A stretch of DNA of 64,000 bases from Marivivens donghaensis (GTDB lineage: Bacteria > Pseudomonadota > Alphaproteobacteria > Rhodobacterales > Rhodobacteraceae): assembly GCF_011806565.1 (NCBI RefSeq), contig NZ_JAATOP010000004.1:1-64000 (forward strand). Reading direction: 5' to 3'. Of this stretch, positions 55,300 to 63,838 are shown one piece after another; within the stretch, counting starts at the first letter, position 1; every line of letters begins with the position of its first letter. A program made the position numbers and the translations under genes. The notes beneath the pieces were generated by a model. It was not told the origin of the DNA. It saw only the letters and a list, made by a program, of their open reading frames with translations, and did no database searches.

Positions 55300-56325
55300 T
55301 CAGAACGGGCGAAGGTGGCAGGGGATGCGGATCGGATCGGCCTGCTTGGGCTTTTTGCCGATGAGGCCGAAAAGAGCCTCCAGCATCGCCGGCACGTCCT
55401 GTTCGACCATCCCGACATTGCCGGGAAGGTAGGAGCCGAAGGGGTCCCAGTCGAAACAGCCGTAGCGAACTTGGGCAGCCGCATCGCCAAGGCCACTGTG
55501 CCACCGCACCACACCTTCGAGCGAAATGGTGGAGTTCACGAAAATCCCCATCGGCCCGTCGGGGTGCAGATCGGCGAGCCGTCCGGCGGCGCTGTTGGCC
55601 GAATAGCCTGCGGCCATGACGTGATTGTCGGGGACTTCGATGCCGCGTTCGTTGTGAGCGCGGAAAAACCCGTCGAGACGCGCGGCGGTGTTGTTATCCG
55701 AAAGGCGACCACCGACGAAACGCAGCGGGCCTTCCCAACTCAGTTCGGCCTTGCAGCGATCCAGAATGAGGTTCGTAAGCGCATGGGCGGCGTTGCCGTT
55801 GTCCGAAATAACCGAGGGCGCATCGTGGCCGGGCAGGTCTAGGTTCAGCGACTGCACTCCGTTGGCCGCACATAGCGCGGTAATACGGTCGGGGTCGGTC
55901 GCACCGGTCGAGATCAGGCAATCCACTTGATAGGACAGCAGCTCGCGCGCGGCCTCGACTTCGAGGTCGGGGTCACGCTGCGTGCAGGTGATGACGGGAA
56001 ACATGTTGTTGGCGCGGGCGAGGGCTTCGAACTGTTCGGCAATCGCTCCGAAAAAGCGGTTGTCGTACTTGGGCATGATCATCCCGACGATGTTCGAGCG
56101 GTCCTTGCGCAGGGCGCTCGCCTGCATGTTCACCGCGTAGCCCTGTTCCTCGGCCACCTTGAGGATTCGTTGCGCAAGTTTCTCGCTGATTCGACGCTTC
56201 TTCCACGATCCGTTGATCACCGAACTGACCGCCGTGGGCGAAGTTTCGGCGATTTTCGCAAGATCGTAGATCGTTGGCCTCTTTGAAGAATTCGTCTCGT
56301 TCAACGCCTTACACGCCCTGTCCAA
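55300..56325 (-). CDS. LacI family regulator of the ribitol operon
   Basis: A regulator of about 341 residues from TTG 56325, or 334 from TTG 56304; no ATG or GTG is near the frame start. The helix-turn-helix is TIYDLAKIAETSPTAVSSVI, followed by NGSWKKRRISEKLAQRIL, and a periplasmic-binding-like sugar domain begins at about 75 (SNIVGMIMPKYDNRFFGAIA). It is divergent from the transporter and ribitol genes, with an operator-like palindrome directly upstream. Confidence 0.85.
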   Translation of the reverse strand: MDRACKALNETNSSKRPTIYDLAKIAETSPTAVSSVINGSWKKRRISEKLAQRILKVAEEQGYAVNMQASALRKDRSNIVGMIMPKYDNRFFGAIAEQFEALARANNMFPVITCTQRDPDLEVEAARELLSYQVDCLISTGATDPDRITALCAANGVQSLNLDLPGHDAPSVISDNGNAAHALTNLILDRCKAELSWEGPLRFVGGRLSDNNTAARLDGFFRAHNERGIEVPDNHVMAAGYSANSAAGRLADLHPDGPMGIFVNSTISLEGVVRWHSGLGDAAAQVRYGCFDWDPFGSYLPGNVGMVEQDVPAMLEALFGLIGKKPKQADPIRIPCHLRPF

Positions 56326-56339
56326 TGTAAGTTTTTACA
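56326..56339. promoter_or_regulatory. LacI-type operator of the ribitol operon
   Basis: TGTAAGTTTTTACA is a near-perfect palindrome (TGTAA/TTACA arms, 4-base centre), similar to LacI-family sites. It abuts the TTG of the regulator and lies 8 bases upstream of TTGACA (56348-56353), which with AATCAT after 18 bases could be the promoter of the forward operon. Confidence 0.55.
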
Positions 56340-56567
56340 ACCCCATGTTGACAGGATGCGCAAGCGGTGGCAATCATGCTCCATCGGTTGAGCAAATGTT
56401 GGAGCAAATGCACAATCGGTGTAGCAGCCCGAGGAGGGGCGAGGGAGGACATCGCTGATACCGGAAGTCGTGTGCGCGGCTTTCCTGTTGCGCGGCCCAC
56501 AGTTGTGGCGCCGGTCCCCCTTCGTTTGGCCGCAAAAACGGGCATCAAAAAACCGGAGGAGATTGGA

Positions 56568-57608
56568 ATGAAATTCCGTAAGACATCGCTGGCCGCAGCT
56601 TCGACCGTCGTCGCTGCACTTTTCACCACCGCCGCCGCGGCTGAGACCGTTGCGTTCCTGATGCCCGACCAGGCATCGACCCGCTATGAGCAGCACGACT
56701 ATCCCGGCTTTCAGGCCGCTATGGACGAGCTGTGCGCCGACTGCACCGTGATCTACCAGAACGCTAACGGCGACGTTGCTCTCCAGCAGCAGCAGTTCAA
56801 CTCGGTCATCGCGCAGGGCGCGAGCGTCATCGTCCTCGACCCCGTCGACTCGTCGGCTGCTGCGGCTTTGGTTCAGATCGCACACTCGCAGGACGTCAAA
56901 GTCGTGGCCTATGACCGCCCGATCCCGGACGTTCCGGCTGACTTCTACGTCTCGTTCGACAACGAAGGCATCGGCCGTGCTATCGCCCAGTCGCTCGTTG
57001 ACCACCTCGAAGACATGGGTGTCGAAGAAGGCGCCGGCGTTCTCCAGATCAACGGCTCGCCGACCGACGCAGCTGCCGGCCTGATCCGCGACGGTATCGA
57101 CTCGGCTCTGGACAACTCGATCTACGTGACCCTGTCCGAGTTCGACACTCCGGATTGGGCTCCGCCGAAGGCACAGGAATGGGCTGCTGGTCAGATCACC
57201 CGTTTCGGTGCTGACATCAAAGGCATCGTTGCTGCAAACGACGGCACCGGTGGCGGCGCGATCGCTGCTCTGAAAGCTGCCGGTGTTGACCCGCTTCCGC
57301 CGGTCACCGGTAACGACGCAACCATCGCTGCTCTTCAGCTGATCATCGCTGGCGACCAGTACAACACCATCTCGAAGCCGTCGGAAATCGTTGCCGAAGC
57401 TGCCGCACACGTTGCCATGCAGCTGATCAACGGTGAGACCCCTGAAGCGACCTCGACCCTGTACGACACGCCTTCGCAGCTGTTCGTTCCGGCCGTTGTC
57501 ACTCAGGAAAACATCAAGGCCGAAATCTTCGACAAGGGCATCCAGACTGCTGAAGAAGTCTGCACCGGCGAATACGCTGACGCCTGCGCCGAACTGGGTA
57601 TCGAGTAA
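56568..57608 (+). CDS. Sugar-alcohol ABC transporter substrate-binding protein
   Basis: A 346-residue binding protein of the ribose/xylose type (periplasmic-binding-protein 4 group). Signal peptide about 1-24 ends in TTAAAAE, followed by TVAFLMPDQASTRYEQHDYP. GGAGGAGATTGG precedes the ATG at 56568. Given the dehydrogenase and kinase downstream, ribitol is the likely ligand, by inference. First gene of the operon. Confidence 0.88.
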   Translation: MKFRKTSLAAASTVVAALFTTAAAAETVAFLMPDQASTRYEQHDYPGFQAAMDELCADCTVIYQNANGDVALQQQQFNSVIAQGASVIVLDPVDSSAAAALVQIAHSQDVKVVAYDRPIPDVPADFYVSFDNEGIGRAIAQSLVDHLEDMGVEEGAGVLQINGSPTDAAAGLIRDGIDSALDNSIYVTLSEFDTPDWAPPKAQEWAAGQITRFGADIKGIVAANDGTGGGAIAALKAAGVDPLPPVTGNDATIAALQLIIAGDQYNTISKPSEIVAEAAAHVAMQLINGETPEATSTLYDTPSQLFVPAVVTQENIKAEIFDKGIQTAEEVCTGEYADACAELGIE

Positions 57609-57668
57609 TCCAACGGCGGGGGCGGCGTTCAGTCGCCCCCAATGCCATTTTTAAGGGGAGGGGAGCCA

Positions 57669-58451
57669 ATGACGGCTGATAAAGGCGAGCTTATTCTCAA
57701 GCTTCGTGGAGTTTCGAAACAGTTCGGAGCGGTGACTGCGCTCAAGGACATCGAACTGGACGTACACGCCGGAGAGGTTGTTGCTCTGGTCGGTGACAAC
57801 GGCGCGGGCAAATCCACGCTGATCAAGGTTCTGGCGGGTGTTCACCAGCCGACCGAAGGCACGATCGAATGGTGCGGCAAGCCCGTGTCGCTCGACAGTC
57901 CGGGTACGGCGCTGGAGCTTGGCATCGCGACCGTATTCCAGGATCTCGCGCTCTGCGAAAACCTCGACGTTGTGTCGAACCTCTTCCTCGGTCATGAAAT
58001 CAACCCGTGGCAGCTGGACGAAGTGCAAATGGAGGTCCGTGCATGGACGCTTCTGCGCGAGCTGGCCGCCCGTATCCCGTCGGTCCGCGAACCCATCGCT
58101 TCGCTCTCGGGCGGTCAGCGCCAGACGGTCGCGATTGCGCGTTCTCTGCTGCTCGACCCCAAAATCATCATGCTCGACGAGCCGACCGCTGCGCTGGGTG
58201 TTGCCCAGACCGCCGAGGTTCTCAACCTCATCGAGCGCGTCCGTGACCGTGGTCACGGCGTCATCCTGATTTCGCACAACATGGAGGATGTTCGTGCGGT
58301 GGCCGACCGTATCGTCGTGCTGCGTCTGGGACAGAACAACGGTGTCTTCACCAACGAGACCTCCCATCAGGAACTGGTCGCCGCGATCACCGGCGCGTCC
58401 GAAAATTCCGTGTCACGCCGTATGGCCCGCAAACAGGAGGAAGCGGTATGA
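57669..58451 (+). CDS. Sugar-alcohol ABC transporter ATP-binding protein
   Basis: A 260-residue single ATPase domain: Walker A VGDNGAGKSTLIKV, signature LSGGQRQTVAIARS, Walker B IIMLDEPTAALG. Many sugar ATPases of this group (RbsA, XylG) have two fused domains of about 500 residues; this is the short FrcA-like form. ATG 57669 follows GGGGAGCCA. Overlaps the permease start by 4 bases. Confidence 0.92.
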   Translation: MTADKGELILKLRGVSKQFGAVTALKDIELDVHAGEVVALVGDNGAGKSTLIKVLAGVHQPTEGTIEWCGKPVSLDSPGTALELGIATVFQDLALCENLDVVSNLFLGHEINPWQLDEVQMEVRAWTLLRELAARIPSVREPIASLSGGQRQTVAIARSLLLDPKIIMLDEPTAALGVAQTAEVLNLIERVRDRGHGVILISHNMEDVRAVADRIVVLRLGQNNGVFTNETSHQELVAAITGASENSVSRRMARKQEEAV

Positions 58452-59686
58452 CCAATATTTCCGATCAACTCGACCGCGAAGACAGCCGCGTCCGCCACGA
58501 CCAAGGCATCGGCGGTGCCGTGCGTGCATTCCTTGACCGCGTGAAATCCGGCGACCTCGGTATGCTGCCGGTCTTCATCGGCCTTCTGCTGATTTCGGTC
58601 GTGTTCAGCTCCCTGAACCCCGTATTCTTGGCACCCAATAACCTTGTGAACCTGCTGTTCGATGCGGCCGCTATCGGTCTGATTTCGCTGGGTGTTGTCT
58701 GCGTTCTGCTGCTGGGCGAGATTGACCTGTCCATCGGTTCGATGAGCGGTCTGGCCTCTGCGCTGATCGGCGTGCTTTGGGTGAATGCAGGTCTTCCGTG
58801 GCCGTTCGCTGTTGTGCTTGCAGTGCTCGCCGGTGCCGCAGTCGGTCTGCTCTATGGCTTCCTGCGCAACAAGTTCGAGATGCCCTCGTTCGTTGCGACC
58901 CTCGCCGGTCTGCTCGCGCTGCTCGGCCTCCAGCTTTACCTCTTGGGTTCGACGGGTTCGATCAACCTGCCGTACACCTCGACCCTCGTGAAGTTCGGCC
59001 AGATCATGATCATGCCCGCTTGGCTGAGCTACATCTGCGCGCTGCTGCCGGGTGCGGTCATCGTCTACACCGGCATGAACACCAACAACCGTCGCCGCGC
59101 TGCCAACCTGTCGAGCCCGGGTATGTCGGTGGTCTTTGCGAAGGCGATCATCATCACCGTCGCGCTGGTCTTCTGCGTCTACTACCTCGAACTTGGCCGC
59201 GGTGTGCCGTGGATGTTCGCTGTCTTTACCGTCTTCGTGATCGCTCTCGAATACGCACTGCGCCGTACCAAATGGGGCCGCTCGATGTTCGCCGTCGGTG
59301 GTAACGCCGAAGCTGCCCGCCGCTCGGGTATCAACGTTCGCGGCATCCGTATGTCGGCCTTCATGATCTGTTCGGCCTTCGCCTCGCTCGGCGGTGTGTT
59401 TGCGGCCTCGCGTCTTGCCTCCGCCAGCCAGCAGGCCGGTACGGGTGACGTGAACCTCAACGCGATTGCTGCGGCTGTGATCGGTGGCACCTCGCTCTTC
59501 GGTGGTCGCGGTTCGGCTTGGTCCGCGCTACTCGGTGTGATCGTGATCCAGGCAATTTCGAACGGTCTGACCCTTCTGAACCTCAGCTCTTCGCTGCGCT
59601 ACATGATCACAGGTGCCGTTCTGGCCATCGCCGTGATCGTTGACTCTCTTGCTCGTCGCTCTCGCGCCAGCCACGGTCGTGCGTGA
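58448..59686 (+). CDS. Sugar-alcohol ABC transporter permease
   Basis: A 412-residue permease of the RbsC/XylH family with about ten to twelve hydrophobic segments. The conserved LLGEIDLSIGSMSGLASAL and GGTSLFGGRGSAWSALLG motifs are present. Overlaps the ATPase gene (ATGA) and is followed after 15 bases by the ribitol dehydrogenase. Confidence 0.92.
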   Translation: MTNISDQLDREDSRVRHDQGIGGAVRAFLDRVKSGDLGMLPVFIGLLLISVVFSSLNPVFLAPNNLVNLLFDAAAIGLISLGVVCVLLLGEIDLSIGSMSGLASALIGVLWVNAGLPWPFAVVLAVLAGAAVGLLYGFLRNKFEMPSFVATLAGLLALLGLQLYLLGSTGSINLPYTSTLVKFGQIMIMPAWLSYICALLPGAVIVYTGMNTNNRRRAANLSSPGMSVVFAKAIIITVALVFCVYYLELGRGVPWMFAVFTVFVIALEYALRRTKWGRSMFAVGGNAEAARRSGINVRGIRMSAFMICSAFASLGGVFAASRLASASQQAGTGDVNLNAIAAAVIGGTSLFGGRGSAWSALLGVIVIQAISNGLTLLNLSSSLRYMITGAVLAIAVIVDSLARRSRASHGRA

Positions 59687-59701
59687 TCGAAAGGACCAAT
59701 C

Positions 59702-60424
59702 ATGCTCATGAAAGATAAAACCGCCGCCATTACCGGAGCCGCCTCTGGCATCGGTCTGGCCTGTGCCAAGAAGCTGCTCGAAGAAGGTGCCAAGGTCGTT
59801 CTGATCGACCGCGATGCCGAAAAGCTCGAAAAGCTCTGCGGCGAGCTCGGCGAGAATGCCAAGCCGATGGTCCTCGATCTGTTCGACGGTGCTGCGGTGT
59901 CCGGCATGATGCCGAAGATCGAAGAACTGGTCGGCCCGCTCGATATCTTCCACGCCAACGCCGGTGCATACATCGGCGGGGCGGCGGCCGAGGGCGATCC
60001 CGACGCTTGGGACCGTATGCTGAACCTCAACATCAACGCGGCCTTCCGCTGTGTGAATGCGGTTCTGCCCAAGATGATCGAACGCAAAACTGGCGACGTG
60101 ATTTTCACGTCGTCGGTGGCGGGCGTCGTCCCCGTCGTGTGGGAGCCGATCTACACCGCATCGAAATTCGCGGTTCAGGCGTTCATGCACGCGACGCGCC
60201 GTCAGGTTTCCGAACACGGCATCCGTATGGGTGCCGTCCTCCCAGGGCCAGTCGTCACAGCACTGCTGGATGACTGGCCCAAAGCGAAAATGGACGAAGC
60301 TCTGGCCAACGGCTCGCTGATGCAGCCTGTCGAAGTGGCCGAAGCCGTTCTGTTCATGCTCAGCCGTCCGCGCAATGTGGTGATCCGTGACCTCGTGATC
60401 CTGCCCAACAGCGTCGACCTCTAA
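59702..60424 (+). CDS. rbtD: Ribitol 2-dehydrogenase (short-chain dehydrogenase)
   Basis: A 240-residue SDR. NAD site TGAASGIG at 11-18, NAG at 86-88, catalytic S137/S138, Y151 and K155. Long stretches such as [24 protein letters not shown] and [20 protein letters not shown] resemble the ribitol dehydrogenase of Klebsiella as I remember it, so conversion of ribitol to D-ribulose is the favoured reaction. AAGGA precedes the ATG at 59702; ATG 59708 is an alternative. Confidence 0.87.
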   Translation: MLMKDKTAAITGAASGIGLACAKKLLEEGAKVVLIDRDAEKLEKLCGELGENAKPMVLDLFDGAAVSGMMPKIEELVGPLDIFHANAGAYIGGAAAEGDPDAWDRMLNLNINAAFRCVNAVLPKMIERKTGDVIFTSSVAGVVPVVWEPIYTASKFAVQAFMHATRRQVSEHGIRMGAVLPGPVVTALLDDWPKAKMDEALANGSLMQPVEVAEAVLFMLSRPRNVVIRDLVILPNSVDL

Positions 60425-60444
60425 GGCCCGCGAAGGAGAAAACC

Positions 60445-62064
60445 ATGACTGGAGGAGAGGGCGGCTACGTCGTCGGTGTCGATGTCGGCACCGGTAGCGC
60501 ACGGGCCGGTATCTTTACGCTCGCGGGGGAAATGGTCGGCACCGACAAGTGCGCGATCACGCTCTACCGCGATCCGGGTTCGATCGTCGAACAGTCGAGC
60601 GACGAAATCTGGCAGGCCGTCGTCAAATCGGTGCGCGGCGCAGTCGCAGCCGCCAAGGTCGATCCGGCGGACATCAAGGGCATCGGTTTCGACGCTACCT
60701 GTTCGCTGGTGGTGCTGGGCGAGAACGGTCAGTCCATGCCCGTCGGTGATCCGGCCAAACCCGAGCGCAACATCATCGTCTGGATGGACCACCGCGCGCT
60801 CGAACAGGCCGAACGGATCAACGCCAAGGGACACCGCGTTCTCGACTACGTCGGGGGACGCATCTCGCCCGAGATGGAAACGCCCAAACTGCTGTGGCTC
60901 AAGGAAAATCGTCCCGAGATCTTCGCCACCGCCTGGCAGTTCATGGACCTCACGGACTTCCTGACATGGCGGGCCACGGGGGACGTGTCGCGGTCTGTCT
61001 GCACGGTGACGTGCAAGTGGACCTACATGGCGCACGAGGATGCGTGGGATGCGAGCTACTTCAACTCTGTCGGTTTGGAAGAACTGACCGAGGACGGGTT
61101 CAAGCGTATCGGCGACACCGTTGTGCCTGCCGGTCAGGCACTGGGGCAGGGGCTTGATGCGCGCGCTGCCGAAGAGCTGGGGTTAGTCGTTGGTACGCCC
61201 GTTGGCGCAGGACTGATCGACGCCCATGCGGGCGGGATCGGCACCGTTGGCGCGGCCGGTGGTGGCGGGGCAGAGGCGAACCTCGCCTATGTGTTCGGCA
61301 CCTCGTCCTGCACCATGACCTCGACCGCAGAGCCTGTCTTCGTGCCGGGTGTCTGGGGGCCGTACTATTCGGCGATGGTGCCGGGTCTGTGGCTGAACGA
61401 AGGTGGCCAGTCCGCTGCGGGCGCTGCCATTGATCATCTGCTGGAGCATCATCCCGCGACCGCCGAAGCGCGGGAACTGGCGGCTGCTGACGGCAAGTCC
61501 TTGCCCGAGTGGTTGGCGGACCGCGCGGCCGCATCGCTTAAATCGGGTGGTCATGCCGCCGACCTCGCAAGCGGTCTGCATGTGGTGCCCGAGTTCCTCG
61601 GTAACCGTGCGCCCTATGCCGATCCGCATACCCGTGCGGTGATCGCAGGCCTCGGAATGGAGCGGGACGTGGATAGCCTCGTTTCCCTCTATATCGCGGG
61701 TCTTTGCGGTATCGGTTACGGCCTTCGCCAGATCGTCGAAGCGCAGGATCGCGCTGGTGCAAGCATCGACAGCATCGTCATCAGTGGCGGCGCAGGTCGG
61801 AGCGAGATGATCCGCCAACTCCTCGCCGATGCAACGGGTAAGGAAATTGCGGTGCCTGCTGTGGACGAACCTGTTCTCCTCGGTTCGGCTATCCTCGGCG
61901 CTGTGGCGGCAGGCATTCATGCGGACATTCCCTCGGCGATGACCGCGATGTCGCATTTCGCCAATCGCTATGCCGCCGAGGCAGAGGCGCGCGAAGTGCA
62001 CGAGAGCCGTTTCCGCACGTTCGAGCAGTTGCAAGCTGTTGCCCGCGCGGCGGCTATTCGTTGA
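60445..62064 (+). CDS. FGGY-family pentulose kinase, probably D-ribulokinase
   Basis: A 539-residue sugar kinase. The N-terminal VVGVDVGTGSARAGIF is the ATP-phosphate site, VWMDHRALEQAERIN and the glycine-rich SGGAGRSEMIRQLLADATG belong to the FGGY fold, and the size fits the pentulose kinase branch. It would phosphorylate D-ribulose made by the dehydrogenase upstream. It lies 20 bases after rbtD and ends the operon, followed by a hairpin repeat. Confidence 0.87.
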   Translation: MTGGEGGYVVGVDVGTGSARAGIFTLAGEMVGTDKCAITLYRDPGSIVEQSSDEIWQAVVKSVRGAVAAAKVDPADIKGIGFDATCSLVVLGENGQSMPVGDPAKPERNIIVWMDHRALEQAERINAKGHRVLDYVGGRISPEMETPKLLWLKENRPEIFATAWQFMDLTDFLTWRATGDVSRSVCTVTCKWTYMAHEDAWDASYFNSVGLEELTEDGFKRIGDTVVPAGQALGQGLDARAAEELGLVVGTPVGAGLIDAHAGGIGTVGAAGGGGAEANLAYVFGTSSCTMTSTAEPVFVPGVWGPYYSAMVPGLWLNEGGQSAAGAAIDHLLEHHPATAEARELAAADGKSLPEWLADRAAASLKSGGHAADLASGLHVVPEFLGNRAPYADPHTRAVIAGLGMERDVDSLVSLYIAGLCGIGYGLRQIVEAQDRAGASIDSIVISGGAGRSEMIRQLLADATGKEIAVPAVDEPVLLGSAILGAVAAGIHADIPSAMTAMSHFANRYAAEAEAREVHESRFRTFEQLQAVARAAAIR

Positions 62065-62070
62065 AACCTT

Positions 62071-62136
62071 GGCTGGAGGGGCGCTGCCCCTCTGGCCTGC
62101 GGCCATTCACCCCGAGGTATTTGGGTCAGAATGAAG
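62071..62136. repeat. Intergenic hairpin repeat after the kinase gene
   Basis: GAGGGGC-GCT-GCCCCTC (62076-62092), GGCC-TGC-GGCC (62094-62104), then CACCCC, GAGGTATTT (62114-62122) and TCAGAATGAAG (62126-62136). The order is the reverse complement of the element at 41147-41208, and the tail is shared with 27107-27129. Probable operon-end structure. Confidence 0.65.
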
Positions 62137-62176
62137 AGCCGCTTGCGCGAGCGTAAATGCTATCGCACAAGGGCTT

Positions 62177-62626
62177 ATGGTCTTTCGCAGTTATATGTCG
62201 GATGCGCTAGAAGAAGCGCGGCTTGCCGGAGCGCGCGGCGAGGTGCCCGTGGGCGCCGTTGTCGTAGCGCCTGACGGCAGCGTCGTTGCGCGTGCGGGGA
62301 ACCGGACGCGCGAGTTGTCGGACCCGACGGCCCATGCGGAGACGTTGGCCATCAGGGCGGCCTGCGCTGCCGCGGGTTCCGAGCGGCTTACTGGCTATGA
62401 TCTTTACGTGACGCTTGAGCCGTGTCCGATGTGCGCCGCGGTCATATCATTTGCACGGATCGGGCGGCTGTATTACGGGGCATCCGATCCGAAGTCGGGC
62501 GGCGTGGCGCAAGGTCCGCGTGTTTTTTCCCACTCGCAGTGCCACCACGTTCCCGAGGTTTATGACGGGATCGCAGCACCCGAGGCGGAACGGATGCTGC
62601 GGGAATTCTTTGCCAGCCGCCGTTAG
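62177..62626 (+). CDS. tadA: tRNA(Arg) adenosine(34) deaminase TadA
   Basis: A 149-residue zinc deaminase that makes inosine at the wobble base of tRNA-Arg(ACG). The zinc ligands are H53 with catalytic E55 (HAE) and the cysteines C83 and C86 in PCPMC. ATG 62177, or 62195 (MSDALEEA), could be the start. Ends overlapping the convergent hydrolase gene. Confidence 0.94.
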   Translation: MVFRSYMSDALEEARLAGARGEVPVGAVVVAPDGSVVARAGNRTRELSDPTAHAETLAIRAACAAAGSERLTGYDLYVTLEPCPMCAAVISFARIGRLYYGASDPKSGGVAQGPRVFSHSQCHHVPEVYDGIAAPEAERMLREFFASRR

Positions 62627-63315
62627 AGCGTGATGGTTTCCATCACGTCGGGCGAGAGGACATCGACGTTCGGAAGTGCTTCGATCAGTTCGGTCGGCTC
62701 CTGAGCCAGCAGCGGGAAGGTGCGGTAGTGGCAGGGGATCACGGTTTTGAAATCGAAGAACCGTTTCGCCGCATAGGCCGCGCCTTCCATGTCCATCGTG
62801 AAGTGACCGCCGCAGCACAGAATGCCGATATCGGGTTTGTAGCGGTCGGCGATCAGTTCCATGTCCATCATGACGTCGGTATCGCCGGTGAAGTAGATCG
62901 AGCGCCCTTCGGCGCGGACGACGAAGCCTGCCTCGCCGCCGGCGTAGACAGGCATTCCGCCTTTGTAGTCGATGCTCGACGAATGGACTGCATTCACCAT
63001 CGTCACGCGCACGTCGCCGAGCGTGATCGTGCCGCCTTTGCCGAAGCCGTTCGTTTTTGCGCCGTCCTCGGTCAGGATGTCCGAGAGTTCGTGCATGCAC
63101 AGGATCGGGATATCGAGTTCTTTGGAGATGCCGACGCAATTGCTCGCGTGGTCGCCGTGTCCGTGGGACAGCAGGATGGCCGTCGCGCCATTGATCGCAT
63201 CGTCGCGGCGGTCTTCGGGGAAGGCGGGGTTGCCCGAGAGCCAAGGGTCGATCAGCAGGATCTGGTCTGCGATTTCGAGTCGGAAGCTGGAGTGTCCAAG
63301 CCAGGTGAGTTTCAT
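62623..63315 (-). CDS. Metal-dependent hydrolase, UPF0173/beta-lactamase fold
   Basis: A 230-residue metallo-beta-lactamase fold protein. MKLTWLGHSSFRLE and SHGHGDH (residues 50-56, H51, H53, D55, H56) are the metal site, and FTGDTD gives the later ligand. The exact substrate of this family is not known. GGAG lies 6 bases before the ATG at 63315; ATG 63327 is an in-frame alternative. From here to 63517 I see no gene. Confidence 0.88.
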   Translation of the reverse strand: MKLTWLGHSSFRLEIADQILLIDPWLSGNPAFPEDRRDDAINGATAILLSHGHGDHASNCVGISKELDIPILCMHELSDILTEDGAKTNGFGKGGTITLGDVRVTMVNAVHSSSIDYKGGMPVYAGGEAGFVVRAEGRSIYFTGDTDVMMDMELIADRYKPDIGILCCGGHFTMDMEGAAYAAKRFFDFKTVIPCHYRTFPLLAQEPTELIEALPNVDVLSPDVMETITL

Positions 63316-63517
63316 CGAAAGCTCCATTTGTTTGCCCCAATGGTAACGCAACGAGAACATTCGGCAATTATTGGTCGGGTTTCTAACCTCAGGGTTGCAA
63401 TCACGTCCAAGTTCTCGCAAGGGAATGTAATGGTAGGCCGATTTGCGGCTGCCGACTCCTGACATAACCGCAAGTAACCACCGAAAGGGTGTGTGACTCT
63501 TATTCCAAGGGACGCAT

Positions 63518-63766
63518 ATGGCCGTACTCCGTCGTAATGCCTTTGAAGAAACGCTGAAGAACCTCGCGCTGGGGTTGGGCATCCTCTCTACCGTCGCCAT
63601 CGTTCAGGACTGGTATCCGCTGAACATGTTTCTATCGCTGCCGTTCTGCGTGATCTGGTGGTATCTGGCATGGCTGCGAACGGAACCGCAGCTCAAGTGG
63701 GTCAATATCCTCTTCACTGGCTTCTATCTCTACGGAATCGGCAGATATGTGGTTCTAGGCGTCTGA
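63518..63766 (+). CDS. Small membrane protein of unknown function
   Basis: An 82-residue protein with a first hydrophobic segment (LGLGILSTVAIV), a second (MFLSLPFCVIWWYLAW) and a third (NILFTGFYLYGIGRYVV), that is, two or three membrane helices. AAGGGA lies 6 bases before the ATG. It sits 72 bases before gatC. No family recognised. Confidence 0.75.
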   Translation: MAVLRRNAFEETLKNLALGLGILSTVAIVQDWYPLNMFLSLPFCVIWWYLAWLRTEPQLKWVNILFTGFYLYGIGRYVVLGV

Positions 63767-63838
63767 TTTTCAGCGCTGGCCTTGCGAGGTGCGCGTCAGA
63801 GCGGTAAACGCCATTCGACCCATAATACGGAGAGGCCC

